DNA of 64,000 nucleotides from Heliocidaris tuberculata (GCA_025618425.1 CM046850.1:4003986-4067985), one strand, 5' to 3'; positions 13,801-28,800 are shown, numbered from the stretch's first letter. Notes: generated by a model from the letters alone, not told the origin. A program made the numbers and translations.

Positions 13801-16800
13801 CAATTGTGATGTAAATTGTTACCGTGCGTATCCGTTGTTTAAGCCTTTGTACACTTTAATGCGTAACAATACTGGGCATATGCACTGATAAAAGCTCACT
13901 GACAAGAAAGGGTGGAATATGGCAAAATGTTGCCCTCTTTTTTAGTACACTGGTCTATGGGGAAAACCTGGAAGAGGGCAATATAGCAAATATTGAATGC
14001 TCCGGTTACGGATTTGGAGTAGCGTGCAAAATACGGCTTTTTATTTTGCAGCTAGAATGCCCTGTATAGGTAATAATAACTAGTCTTTCTAAGCACCTGC
14101 TTTCTACTCAATAACACACCCAAAGTCAAACACACATATGTACTCATAAATGAAAGGAAAGATAACAGAACTCCAAGTTTTGACTTTATAGTTTCAAGTG
14201 ACTAGCAAAAGTGCAGGAACACCAGTTTTTGGTCAAATTTTCAATTTTTCCAGTTTGTAAACTGAAACAAAACAATAAAGAAATCATGCACAGAAGCTAT
14301 AACTTCTATAAATCAGACATTGTACAAAATGGAAAATGATGTATACATGTAGATGTAATATGCAAAAGGTCAATATTTAAAAATGCATATTTCTAGTAGT
14401 GTACACCTACTGGTCATGCATCCATGCTACCACACTCACACCCACACCAAGGCTCACATAACAGGTTAGATAACAGAACTCAAAGTCTGATTGTTTACAA
14501 TGAACTCACCCACCGCCTCTGTCCCCTTGCCAAAGAGTCCCTCTTCTACTTCATTATTGATGTGGGAAACAGATGCTCCCGCTTTTTTCACTCACTCACA
14601 AACACACACACACACACACACACCCACACCCTAACATTCACACATAAAAGACCCGGGGCCTGTAACATAAAGAGATACACTTAAATCAATCTTACGATCG
14701 ATATCAATCGTAAGTCCATGGCAAACCATATACTGAAGAGTTACAATTGGTCGTAAGATTGATTGTATCTCTTTGTTACAGGCCCCAGATCAGAGGACTC
14801 AAAATCAGACTTTACACAATGAACTCACCCACTGAGTCTGTCCCCTAGCCGAAGAGTCCCTCTTCCATTTCTTTATAGACATAGCATACAGATACTCTAG
14901 TTTTTCTCATTCACACACACCCTCACACCCCACTAACGGACACCCACATCCAATGTACACACACACACAAGCTAGATTAGAGAACTTATACTATGATTTT
15001 TATATGATGTACTCACCCACTGATTCTGAGTCTTTTCCAAAGAGTCCTTCTTCAACTTCCTTGTAGACATGGGAAACAGATGCTCCAGCACTGTTCTTGA
15101 GACATAGCTGTTTCCACATCTCCTTGCGAACCTAATGATTACAAATAATTTCTCTTGAGGATAAGGTTTGATGGTTTATAGAATAAGAAGGAGCCATCGA
15201 CTTCTAGTTCCAATGAACAGATAATTAGCTTTAAAACCTTGTATATCTACCAGGAGAATATCAAGATATCGAATGAAAAGGGCATTAACTCTACCAATAA
15301 AAAAAATAAAGGTTAAAATGATATGATTAATGAAGATAACTTTTCCTTCAATCCCCTCTAAAAGAAAGCCATAATGGGAGTGCAAATGAATCAGGCAAGC
15401 AGGAACTTTCAAATTAATCATGATGAAAATCATATATTTTCTTCTTGCAGTTGACTTCAGTTTCATTTAGGATGCAAATCCTTCTATATATTTAACAGGA
15501 GAATGTCAGTATATCGAATGAAAAGGGCATTAGCTCCACCAATAAAAAAATATAAAGTTTACAGATGATATGAGTAATGAAGATAACTTTTTCCTTCAAT
15601 CCCCTCTAAAAATAAAGCCATAATGGAGAGTTTAAATGAATCTGACAAGCAGCAACTTTCAAATTAATCATGATGAAAATCTTATATTTTCTTCTTGCAG
15701 TTGGTTTCAGTTTCATTTAGGATGTATTTCCAGCTCATTTAAAGGTGATAAACATCTACTATCGTTAACTTCACATATAGAAACTTGACCTTTAAAGATC
15801 AATCCAACTTTTGTAATAAGTAGATTTGTGTGATAGCAGAAAAATAAGAGAAACAGGTTGGTAAAAATTGGAAGGAAATGGGACAAGCATTAAGAAAGTT
15901 ATGGATGTTTGAATAATGAGATCACTAAATCTATGCGAATTTCAAATTGGCAATATAGTCAGTCGATTGCGACATATTCTCACTGAACTCTCCTGTTTAT
16001 CATATACTAAAATATCACTGTTTACCGGTTTTCTCCTAAGCTCCTTTTCCCTCGGGATAGTACTTAAAAATCAAAGAAGACAGCATACTGCTTTAGATCC
16101 TCCAAAAAGAAAAAGATCCAACGAAGTACTATATTTTGAAAAATTGACAATTTAGTCAGTTTGTGTGTTAGAACAAATTGGAGAGTTGTCCGCTGCAACA
16201 TCACAGTGACATAACCCAATCAGCCAATTTGAAATTCCCATATATGTATAGTGATGACAACTTTCAAAAATTCATAACTTTCATATTGTTTGTCCTATTT
16301 CATTTAAACATTCACCAAATAGCTTATCAGATTTTCCCCGCTTTCTTTCAGAGCAACTTATCATCAAGGTTGGATTTTCCTTTAAGTAGCAATGGTCTGG
16401 TGAGAGCTTGAAAGGCATTACCTCATATCTGTTAGGAAGATAATGCCTCTTTGACTCTGAACAGATGATATTTCAATAAAACATTTAATCACCTCGTGTT
16501 CTGTCTCGCTTGCCCACCGTTCCTTGCGTATGACCTTCTTCAGCCTCTTCAGATCAGACGGAATGTCTTCAGGCGAATGCTGTGGACTCTTCGTACCCTG
16601 CTCTGTCCTCACAGTCTGCACCAAGTCCGCATCCACCCACAGCATCAGTGATCGTCGTTTGCTCTCATCTGCGCCCCCTTCCCCCTTCACCCTTCTTTGG
16701 ACAGCAGAGGGCAGTTCAGAAACTTTATCTTCTGCCTCAGCTTCAGCATTTGATGCAGCTTGTCCATCAGTGGTTGTTGTGTCGTTGGCATCTTTGATCT

Positions 16801-19800
16801 GGACCGTTACTGAGACGGTTGGAACATCGTGCTTGGAAACAGGTTCTGTCACTCCTTCCTCAGTAGAGGCATGGTTACTATTTGCTATGTTAAGAGAAAA
16901 ATAGGATATTACTAATCATAACTTCATGAACAGAATGCTTCCTACAGTCATTAGTCAAACAAGATCAATTGAGAAAGAATGTAAATACATCCAGCTTGTA
17001 AAAATCAAAATATTAGGTCTACTTCATACAGAATCAAAGGAGAATTGTATTCAGATTTAGAACAAGATTAATATACAATACTCACAATTCATTCTAAGGA
17101 AACAAAGTACTTAACAAGTTGCTATGCAAGAAACATTCACTGGTTTAATAACACGATATGCTTTGCATGAAGTATCTGTCACTCTGACTGATACCAATTT
17201 TGGTGATCTGAACAATAGTAAATACTACCATAAAAATCGAGACCAACTCCTTGGTGTGATCATTGATCACTGACCTTCAGACCTCACAATGGGAAATCAG
17301 GATATTAGAAAGGTATTATAGTGACAAAATAAAGAATACAACTATTGAATAGAAACTGTCCATCACAGAGACCTTTGTCTTATTCTCTGAAAACGAGGTC
17401 TGCTTACTCCTTGAATGATCTAAGGGTCAGGCTTTGAGCTGATTTCAGACATCTTCCAGTTGGAGTCATGATTGAATGGATCCCGTTGCACGTTCCAAAC
17501 ACAACAACTTTTTAAGGTCAATTTCTCAGCCCTTTATACATTAAATAAATTATATCACATATCTGTACTGTTAATAAATTTACTGTAACAATATCACAAA
17601 AATGACAAATATGCAAATATATTTCTGAAATACTGTTGCAATGTAGGTAAGGACAATCAGGTATATATATTACCAATCTAGACGATGCAGAGGGGCACAG
17701 ATGTTTAAAAAGGCTCATATGCAATGATACAACTAAAAAATTCTAACAATCAGAAACTGCATGTTTCTCAAAACTTTATGACAGGTAAGACAAAGGTATG
17801 CCAGATTTAGTTGGAGGAAGGGGGCACATGCCCTCTTTGCCCCCCCCCCCCCCCCATCCCGATCCTCCACCGCAAAGAAATGACCAGCTTACAAATGTTT
17901 CAGTGAATACACACACTATGTAATTAGCTCAGATATCATTGTCCTATACTGATAAAGGGTGCACACAGGGGTCAAACTGATATTGCAATTCAGCCTAATA
18001 TAATTTTATGTACATACATACACGTATATACATAATCATACAATCTTTAATACAGTGTATAGGTTTATGTACATGTACATGTATGTATACAATATCCTTA
18101 TAAAGTACTCTTCAACATTTTTCACAGACTAATCCTGTTGGTGAATTGTGCATAATCTCTTAATGAAATATCTCAAGCAAAATCCTTAAATCATTTATTG
18201 TGAAGAAAAAAGACATTCCTTCCTCTAAGAGGTCAGTACAAAATGCATAAAGAAAGCAAAAGCAAGAAACCTAAAGTAATAAGATCTACAAGTTTCAGTT
18301 GTTTAATTCAGAATTTGTTTCCTCACTTTTCATGATTCCTTTCATACTTTGCAAGGACTTTGCATCAAGTCATTTTAAATATATTTTGTACCTTTAACCC
18401 ATCAATTAGACAGATACTTGTATACATGAATAGTTAATAAACAGATACTCCCATAACATGTATCTCATCTATTATTTGTGCTTACTAGGGTGGATTGGGT
18501 GAAGCAAGGAAGAAAGAGAGTAGTCTGCAAGCACAGACCCTAATTTGACACTTTATCAGAAAATCACTGTGTCTTGAGAGAAGCCTAACCCAGCTACCTA
18601 ATGGTCGTGTCAATATCAGCTATAGTACATAGCCTATGGTAGTCTTATAGTGCAGTCACTCTTTTACGACTGATAAGGGTTTGTGCATGCAAACTACAAA
18701 GAGAAAGGGATGATGAGTAGATGTATAAAGTGGGTGTGTGAAAGAGGGAGAGAGAGGGGATGATGGAGAAAGAGCAGAAGTGGGAGAAAGAGGGAGAGAG
18801 AGAGAGGGAGGAAGGGGAAGATAAGAGAATAATAACTACTCTACACTGACCACAAAAATGAATATGAAAAATGTTCCTGTAATATATTAATGATTTCCTT
18901 CAACTGGTCTTTACATGTTTTACTAGTTTTACTTATAATTGGGGGCAGTAATGAAAATGCAAGACACACATATATATTTCAGTCATCAGTAAGAACCTAA
19001 TATCAATATGTAAAATATGGCAATTTTTTTACTTGGGATCTACCTTCCCTTATCTCAGTATGATGTGAACATACTGCATTATTAACACCTATCTCTTTAA
19101 CAGCATTTCTAGATTTCCAATTTCCAATTACTTGCTTAAATGTAATGCATTAATTTTTAATGTTAATTTACTATTGTTTCTCTTTATTATTATATGTAGA
19201 TCTGGTCAGGCTAAATATCACTGAGTACAGAATTCAAGTCAAGTAAAGAATTCAGGTCAAGTTTTAATGGTTGCAGAAAGTTTGTTAATAATAATTTACA
19301 ATTTTTTCAAGTAGCAACTATATTGGTATCATCCACAAAGAGGACAAAACTATAAAATGATGAAACATTACATAAATCATTTCTATAAATTATAAACAGG
19401 AGGGGCCCCAGTGTGGAGCCCTGTAGGACTCCACACTGGACCCTCTCATGATGAGAAACAATTGTAAATCAACATTACCATTAATGAGCATCTTCTCAAA
19501 ATGTGGTTGGGTGGGTTTGAAGGAGGGGGTTTGGCAGAGTTTGCTCATTAAACAGAAGGTCAAGTACCAAAAGGAGGAAAGTTTGATTACAAGCATTCTT
19601 TCACATTTTGGTTCATTTGAAGAATTTTTTTTTTTAATTCCCTTTTGAAACAAGCATTGTGTTGGGTTGGCCAACAAAAGACAATCAAAATTCTCATAAG
19701 TACAGGCATTGTTCCACAGTTAATTTCACTACCAGAACCCACTTTCATAATTTACTTGTTTGCTAACTTGATGTAAAGAGGGATGTAAAATTTGTAGTGT

Positions 19801-22800
19801 TTTGGTAGCAATTCGGAAGTACATATCCTCAACATAACATAAACCTGGTCTGTAATATCGATTGCAATGGGCAACCTTCTAAATGTCCACACGAGATGGT
19901 CATGACCTTGAGCTCTTTACGGTCAATGCAATATTGGGAGGGACCTGGTTCACCAGGGTTTCTAGTCATAGTGAAAGTAGGTATACACAAATGAGGAAAG
20001 GGGTGACAGCAACTATTGGGCATCAGCAGAAACATGTACCCCCCCCCCCCCATAGGTCTCTAATAGGCTTTTTACATTTGATTTTTTTTTTAAACCCTGT
20101 ACTATCCTTCACCCCAGACTATCCTTAACCCCAGATATTTTTTTCTTGTTCTCATTTGCAGTTTTAGTCCTGTACTATCTCCCTAGACCCTAGCCACAGT
20201 GCTTAGCCCCACATTTGGTGGTGCTCACCCTGCTCTGTCAAAGGGCTAAAATAATCCCATACTATCGTGGAGTTAGTCTACATTGGTAAAATGCAATGTG
20301 AACAGAAAGGGGGCTTTGCTTAGTCCCGTACTTTCAGTGGGGCTAAATCCTCGTTTAGCCCCACCGATAGTACGGGACTAAGCAAAATTTTGTGAAAAGC
20401 CTAATATTCTGCAAGTGTGTTCATAGCAACTACAAGAGAGAGACAGAGAGACAGAGACAGAGAAACAGAGACAGAGAGACAGAGACAGAGACAGAGACAG
20501 AGAGACAGAGAGACAGAGACAGAGAGACAGAGACAGAGACAGAGACAGAGAGACAGAGAGACAGAGACAGAGAGACAGAGACAGAGACAGAGACAGAGAG
20601 ACAGAGACAGAGAGACAGAGACAGAGACAGAGACAGATAGACAGATACAGAGACAGAGACAGAGACAGAGAGACAGAGACAGATAGACAGAGACAGAGAC
20701 AGAGACAGATAGAGACAGAGACAGAGAGACAGAGAGACAGAGATAGAGAGACAGAGACAGAGACAGAGACAGACAGAGACAGAGAGACAGAGACAGATAG
20801 ACAGAGACAGAGACAGAGACAGATAGACAGAGACAGAGAGACAGAGACAGAGAGACAGAGAGACAGAGAGACAGAGAGACAGAGAGACAGAGACAGAGAC
20901 AGAGAGACAGAGAGACAGAGACAGAGACAGAGAGACAGAGACAGATAGACAGAGACAGAGACAGAGACAGAGAGACAGAGACAGAGACAGAGAGACAGAG
21001 ACAGAAAGAGACAGAGATACAGAGACAGAGAGACAGAGACAGAGAGACAGAGAGACAGAGACAGAGAGACAGAGACAGAGACAGAGACAGAGAGACAGAG
21101 ACAGAGAGACAGAGACAGAGACAGAGACAGAGAGACAGAGAGACAGAGACAGAGAGACAGAGACAGAAAGAGACAGAGAGACAGAGAGACAGAGAGACAG
21201 AGACAGAGACAGAGACAGAGAGACAGAGACAGAGAGACAGAGACAGAGACAGAGAGACAGAGACAGAGAGACAGAGACAGAGACAGAGACAGAGAGACAG
21301 AGACAGAGACAGAGACAGAGAGACAGAGAGACAGAGAGACAGAGAGACAGAGACAGAGAGACAGAGACAGAGACAGAGACAGAGAGACAGAGAGACAGAG
21401 ACAGAGAGAGACAGAGACAGAGACAGAGAGACAGAGAGACAGAGACAGAGAGACAGAGACAGAAAGAGACAGAGAGACAGAGACAGAGAGACAGAGAGAC
21501 AGAGACAGAGACAGAGAGACAGAGACAGAGAGACAGAGACAGAAAGAGACAGAGAGACAGAGACAGAGAGACAGAGACAGAAAGAGACAGACAAACAGAT
21601 AGAAAGACACAGTGAGAGAGTGAGAGAGTGAGAAAGAAAGAGAGAGAGAGAGAAACTGAGAGAGAGAGAGAGGATAATATTGAAATGGGTACTTATTGAT
21701 TCAAGACAAAATATGAAAATAGTAGGCCAATTACTGTACAGGGTAATACAGAATGTAAACGTGGATCACAGAATTGTCCAGAGGTAATTAATCAAAAAAA
21801 AGGAGAGATAAGACAGAAATTTTATGTAAGGAAAGGTAGCCAGAGGGACATGAACATGATCCTGTTTCATAAAACTTATTATCAATAACAATTTCAACAG
21901 ATCATGACAAATCTGACCTCAGCCATTCAAATGCTAGGATTTCAGTAGCTTAAAACAGTCATTGTGATTTGTTATCGATAACAAGTTTTATGAAACAGGG
22001 CCCTGATGGAGAGAATGGAAGGTTCACATGTATTGGACACAAGAGGTGAATAATGAGGGAAAGAGGCAGGCAGAGCACTGTGTGTAAGGAGTAAAATACT
22101 GCAGGAAAAATAAGATGTTATAGAAAGGAAGAAATACGGGAGAGATGTTCAAGTACAAAGAACAGAAAAAAAACATGATGAATTTAACTGGAAAAGAATG
22201 AAAAGGTACTCTGACCTTGGGATGAATTTTCTTTTTCATTATTCATCCAAATTTCTCTTTACTCTCTAAAAACAAAAGAGTGAATTTTCACTCTTATTTT
22301 CATTCTTTCAGGAGTCACAACAGTGATCACTTAATCGGGAGTGAATATCAATTTATTTTAGAGGTCTCCCTAACATGAAAGGCGGAAAATTTCACTCTAC
22401 ATGTATTTTCACAATATTTCACTCTCCTGGGGAGTCACATCAGTGATCACTCGATTTTTTTCTTTTTAGAGAGTCCTTGCTAAACATACAACCTGTACAT
22501 TTCATAATTGAACGGCCAGACTACACGCTGAAGCACCCAACGATAATAAATTCATGAACTGGCTTTCTCATATGCATTTCGATGAGTCACCTGGAATTCT
22601 GCTATGCCTTCTCATTCCAATTACACGGCCCAAACAGCACAGTACATGTTATGTTTCTTATCTTTTGACTATTTTAGTAAGAAATATTGACAGAGATAAA
22701 TCTGGCATGCTACCACAACAGGTGTTTCAAATCCCACCAATATATAATGTATTTAATAAACATGCAATAGGCCCTTTTCATAATGTATTTAATGCTTACC

Positions 22801-25800
22801 TCTTTGTCGAACTCCTAGTAATGATCTTTTACAGCCACCTGTTACAAGTCAATGTATTTCAATAGTCAGAATGCAGATTGCATACATTTAGTGTTGCTCG
22901 TCGGGCAAGTAAAAATGTTTGTCCAACCTGACAATGCCTAATACATGCAATTCACATTCTGACTATTGAAAAAGAATAGCTTTTTACAGGTGAATGTAAT
23001 AGCTGGTTGCTAGGCAAACATGTACAAATTTGCATTATGAAAATGGCCTATTGCATGTTGGTGGTAAAGATACCCACCAAGTTTCAACACATGTAGCTTT
23101 TGAGCTGAAATCTCTCACGAAACATAACCCTGAATGATGTCATAGCCCTGGGGGGGGCCACTCAGGAATATTGGTGTACACATGCGCGTCCCAAAAAACG
23201 TGTAAAAAGGGGTCTTTTTTTCATCCAGGACGCGTAACGCGTGTTACGTGTTAAGGGGTCCAAAAACGTTGATTTTCAACAAAAAGGGGGGTGCTGAACG
23301 GAATGTTGCCAAACGTGTTTAGGGGTAATTTTCATTTCGGCGGCAATGGTATGAACAAAACATTTTTAGTCCGATTTTCAGGAACTTGAACGCCCTTTGA
23401 AGTGGTGTATTTTTTATGTTGGTAAAGTTAATCTTGTTTAGGGAGTAATATATAAGACAAACTTGTTTAGGGGGTAATATTTCAATCAAACCTGTTTAGG
23501 GGGGTAATTTTTATGAAAAAACACGCGAAATCCTCGTTAAGGGGTAATTTTTACGAAAAAAAGCACGCGAAATCCTTGTTAAGGGGTGTCTTTTCACCAT
23601 GTATGAAACTTGTTTAGGGGGTATTTTTTTAAATCCATGGACACGCATGTGTACACTAATATACCTGAGTGGCCCCCCCCCCCCCCCCCCCCCCGGGGTC
23701 ATAGCTTGGCTCAATTTTTTTTTAAAAAGGACCATTACTAAAAATTACCATGTTTGTGTATGTTAATCCTTCATACATTATGAGATCAAGACAGGCATTA
23801 ATTCTAAAGGTATGTAAAATAATGTGAGTAAATGCCCTTTTGGCAGCCAACAGACTATATACTATACAGGGCTCTGGGGCTAGATATCCACAAACTTGTT
23901 TACAAATACAAATCTTCTCTACTTTTTCACAGTCAAAACATTGACTCAAATCAAGAGAGCCAAAGAACAATATAATCTTCACAACAAATAACAAAACAGA
24001 TTAGCATTCCATTTTGCTGCAGTAGGTTATTTCCAAAAGACCAAAACACAAAGCAAAATACTAAATACAGTGAGTTGTACAGACATGATTCCCTGCTTAA
24101 ACATTTCACATCATAGTTTAAATTAAGCTTTGCTCGGACCTCAAATGCTTTGTTTATGATTTCTTTACAAAGAATTTCACAACATTTGTCTCAAGGATAT
24201 AAATGTGACAAAAATAATGATGGAATTTACCTGGCAAATACATGTAAATACTCCTGCATTCCCAATGGCTTAAATCAGATGAGATAGTAAGTGCTTCAAA
24301 CAAAGCATCCATGTAGCAACCTACTTTTTACATAACATTTGAAACATATTTTACACAAAGTATTTTCATGCATGGTTTGGCAATGGAAAACAATGCCTGA
24401 AACATGTTACTAGTAATTGATGTTTGTTAATAACACGAGTAGTATAAAAATGTCCTTTTATACACCACATATCAATATCCTAGGACTCTGATTAGTCTAA
24501 ACTGCACACATAAAATTGGCTATTGAATGCTGTGTCAAAATTACCAGGAAATACATGTAGTTAAAAATAATTCCCAGGAAATAGTTAAATATAATTCCCA
24601 GGAAATAGTTTAAAATAATCCATAGGCAAATAGTTAAAAATAATGACCAGGCAACAGCTCTCAATGTGTGTGCATGTACATGTACATGTACAACGAAACA
24701 CTGAATGCCATGAAGTCAACACAGGATATGCACAGTTAGATAAGCCCGCAAAATGCACCCTCTTTGATACAGTGTAATTATTTCTACAAATAAATACATT
24801 TTGACAAGAAATGCTCATTTCTGTCCTTTTAATATGATTCAAACATGGGACGTGGTCAAAATAACAAATATTGACATCTATTTTTTTCAGAAAGCAGTTA
24901 GAACAAACTATAGCACTCAGTAATCTCAAGACTACTATGTCCCTCGACTCTGTCTCAGCTAAGGTAGAGCACAGTTTCGAGATCAAGGCAATATATGTAG
25001 TTTTAACCATTGCCCTCAGAGCAGTCAATATTCGCATATTCAGGTTGTTCAAACAATAAAGAAGTTTACCATTTCCATCAATCATGTTGACTTCCTGAAT
25101 CCTCCATCTTTGAACCACTTTCTCCTCATCACCCCTCCCTCACTGCCTCCTCTGCACCTTATACAACCTGATGAAGGGCCTCGGGTCAAAGGTCATCAAT
25201 CTTTGACTTCTCTCTCACAAAAAATATTTTCATGAGGGACCAAAATGAGCACTGCCCATACACTCAATGAGCCTTTGCCACCTCAAAAATGTAGGTAATT
25301 TTTAGAGGAACTTGGGATTTTTTTTTCTGGATGATGATGATACGTATGATCTGCTCAAAAACTTACAGTATACAGTGTGTATGTTTCAATAAAAATTTTG
25401 GGGGAGTATCCCGGAAATTATTATACACAGCAAAAACACTGTTTAAAATTTCGCTGTTTAAAATTGTGTTGTTTAAATTTTAAGCAATGTTGTTTAAAAG
25501 ACGGAACTTGTATTTTAAACAACCACTGTTTAAGACACCAATGATAATCTTTTAAACAACGTTTAAAAAGATTGAAAATACGCGCTAGACAGGTTTCCTT
25601 CTCCGCCAAACACGGCCGGCTTCATCACGGCGGATGACTTCGTGGTTGCAATGTTACAGAAGTTCCAAATGCAGGAGCTGATTGATACATTCAGAGGTAA
25701 GCATTTAGACTAAATATATTGCAATCTGATCGAGTTTGTACTCAAGACATATTTGTGCTGCCATGACATCTATATGATGTCTAGATCTGAGCCACAGTCA

Positions 25801-28800
25801 CAGAATTAATTATGATTTAGACCTAGCTGCAACTTTGCAAGTCGCCCTTCCAGCGCAGCGCAGTTTAAGTTGCACACACAGTGAACACGCACGTGGGTCC
25901 GTTCCGGTCCAGTCCTATACTGTATGTGTGCCACTAACTTAAACTGCACTGCAAAGTTCCAGGTCTACATCATAATTTGTTTTGTGGATGTGGTCTAGAT
26001 CTAGACATAATGTAAATGTCATGGCAGCACAAATGTATCTTGAGTATAAACTGATCAGATTACAATATATTTAGTCTAAATGCTTACCTCTGAAAGTGTC
26101 AGTCAGCTCTGGCATTTGGAACTTACTAGTGTACAACAGCCTTAAAACAACCGTGTATGTTTAAGCACATCATATCTGTATAGTGTTTTAAACAACTTTG
26201 AATTCAATTTTTTTAACAATAGTTGTGCAAAAAAAAATTTAAACAACTTAATTTAAACAACCTAGATGTTTTAAACAATTGTTTTAAACAACAAATTTTT
26301 TAAACAATAGTTGTGCAAAAAGTTTTAAACAACTGTGTGTTTTTAAACAACTTAATTTAAACAACCTAGTTGTTTAAAAGCTGTTGTTTAAAAAAGTTGT
26401 TTAAAATTTTAAACAAGAGGTTGTTTAAAGTTTAAACAACCTTGGTTGTTTAAAATTTTAAACAACAGTTGTTAGAGAGACCGGCTTAAACAGCGTTGTT
26501 TAAAAATTTTGAAGAGTTGTTTAAAATATTTTTTACTGTCTCTTTTATTTTAGGGACGGATATTTAAAGATCTATCTAAATCATGATGCATCATTAGTTA
26601 ATGTTTGTGCATAGGTGGGTGCACATGTGGCAGACATCACCACAATGATGATTAACATCCTTTTGCTATAAAGAATAAAAGATTGAGAATCTTCAGAATC
26701 TTCAGAATACCACCCTAAATTATTGTCTTCTTCATAAATTTTAGTCTTTTTGCACATTTTTTATTATTGGAGAAATGTATCAGTGTTTCTAGAGTCCAGC
26801 AGATGATTCAGCTTTCAATTCTTCTGATTTCTGTCAATCATTTCAATTTGATTATCAAAGTTGTCTTAACTCAAGTTTGCTTGCTGGTACATGTATCTAC
26901 AACTTCTTTAAGAATTTTAGTAGTAGTTTTGATTTTGGTGTTAGATTTTTTTTTTTTTGAATAATTTGCAGTCAGACTACCTTCATCCTTTGAAGCTCTT
27001 CCACATACATAGGTACATCCAAGTAAAGTCAATATTTTAACTGATTGTGACATTTTCTTTACTCTTCCCATAGGCCTAGCCTAAAACAAATAGGTGGAAG
27101 ATTGTGACAGTCTCTTCTATTTTCACCCTCTCCAATGTTGTTAGCTGGAAGAGGGGCAATTTATATCAACCTCATTGTGCCCATTTACTAATTGTCTGCA
27201 CAACTTGAGGCAATGAAGGCAGCATCTCTTTCCAGTAATTTTTTTTTTTTTTGTTTTGCATAATACTTTATTTCAGTATCAAGCACTTTATTTCAGTGCC
27301 TAACACTTTGTTTCAGTATCTAACACTTTATTACAATATCAAACACTTTATTTCAGAATAAAGCACTTTATTTCAGTATCTAACACTTTGTTCCAGTATC
27401 TAACACTTTATTACAACATCAAACACTTTATTTCAGAATCTAGCAGTTTATTTCAGAATCTAGCAGTTTATTTCAGTATCTAACACTCCCTTCAGTACCC
27501 AACATTTTATTTCAGTATCTAACACTTTATTTCAGTATCTAAAACTACTTCAGAATCTAAAATATGAAGTAATTAAAGAGTGTTGGGATCAGTCATATTA
27601 ACCTGTTGAATACTAAGGCAGAGGCTGGAGTCTATGGGAAAGGTGTGTTATACCAAAATCAAATCACCCAATGGATTAAAGGGAATCTTGAGTTCTGGGA
27701 AAAGTGAAAAATAATATGCGAGATTTCTCATTCCTTTTACATGTATGATAGTGTGGAAGAAGATCATAGAAGAAACATCCCTTGAAAACGATTGTTCTTC
27801 AAATGCTCTTATATTAGAAATATGACTAGAAATAGCTGAAATGTTCGGGCCGAACATTCATGCCACTTGTGTGTGTGGTAGCATAAACCCATTTCTGTGT
27901 GTAGTACATGTGCTTTTCAGTGAGATTGGGTCAATTTCTTATTTATTTTGATGATTCCAAAACAACACAGTATAAAACAATTCTTATGTAGACATGGTCA
28001 ACATTTCCCAATTCCTTTGAGACAGTTTCTTTAACAATGTAATTGCATGACCACAACTCTACTTTATCTTTAAAGCTTGTGCCCATCCCCACAAATGACA
28101 AAGAGGTATGACAAATCTGGACTTTTCCCTTCCAAGATATGGCGATCGAAATCCAAAGAACCCCCTTCATAAAACAATTGTTCAAACAATTGTAAAACAC
28201 AGCACTTGCCTGAATAAACATTTCAGTTCAAAGCTTTTCCCCTCTTAAAAGGCTACATGTACAACAAGCAATCAAACTTTCATGAGAAGATATTGCAAAG
28301 TAATGCAAACAGTCAAAATATGCCACACATGTAAAGTTAGGTGTCTATTTGAGAGAGAATATACACAGATGTACATATGTATAGGGTGCTTATCAAATAT
28401 GAATAAAAGTCTGTGGCAAATTTCATTTTTTTTAAGCACAGTCACTGCCAAAAGAAAAAAAAAATCAGACATAAATATGTCGCAGATAAAATATCAGAAA
28501 TCTATCAAAATGCCACAGTGAAAATGTCAGATATCTACACATAAGAAAAAATGGAATGGATTAAAATGTCTGTTTCAGAGGTAAAAATGAAAATGTCACG
28601 TAAAAATGAAAGAGATCTGTCAAATGTTAGAGAGGTAAATGACTTCTAATATCAGAGATTAAAATGTAAGTGGTAGAAATATTGGAGAAAAATTTAAAGA
28701 GGTAAAAACATCATAGAAGTAAAGGAATTCTTTTTTTAATGTCAGAGATAAAAATATCATCTTTTATCAGAGGTAAAAATGTAAGAGACTAAAATGTTGA

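Noticed and set aside
16524..16904. 126-codon plus-strand open frame
   Set aside because: Antisense shadow of the TBC exon 16884-16493.
20378..21610. Open frames of about 400 residues on the minus strand
   Set aside because: They are direct translations of the GACAGA array (only Ser, Leu, Cys, Val) and occur in more than one frame.
24585..25118. 177-codon minus-strand open frame
   Set aside because: No recognisable domain, its C-terminal part is made of a short tandem repeat and a CATGTACATGTACA tract, and it has no splice partner in the TBC gene. Probably chance.
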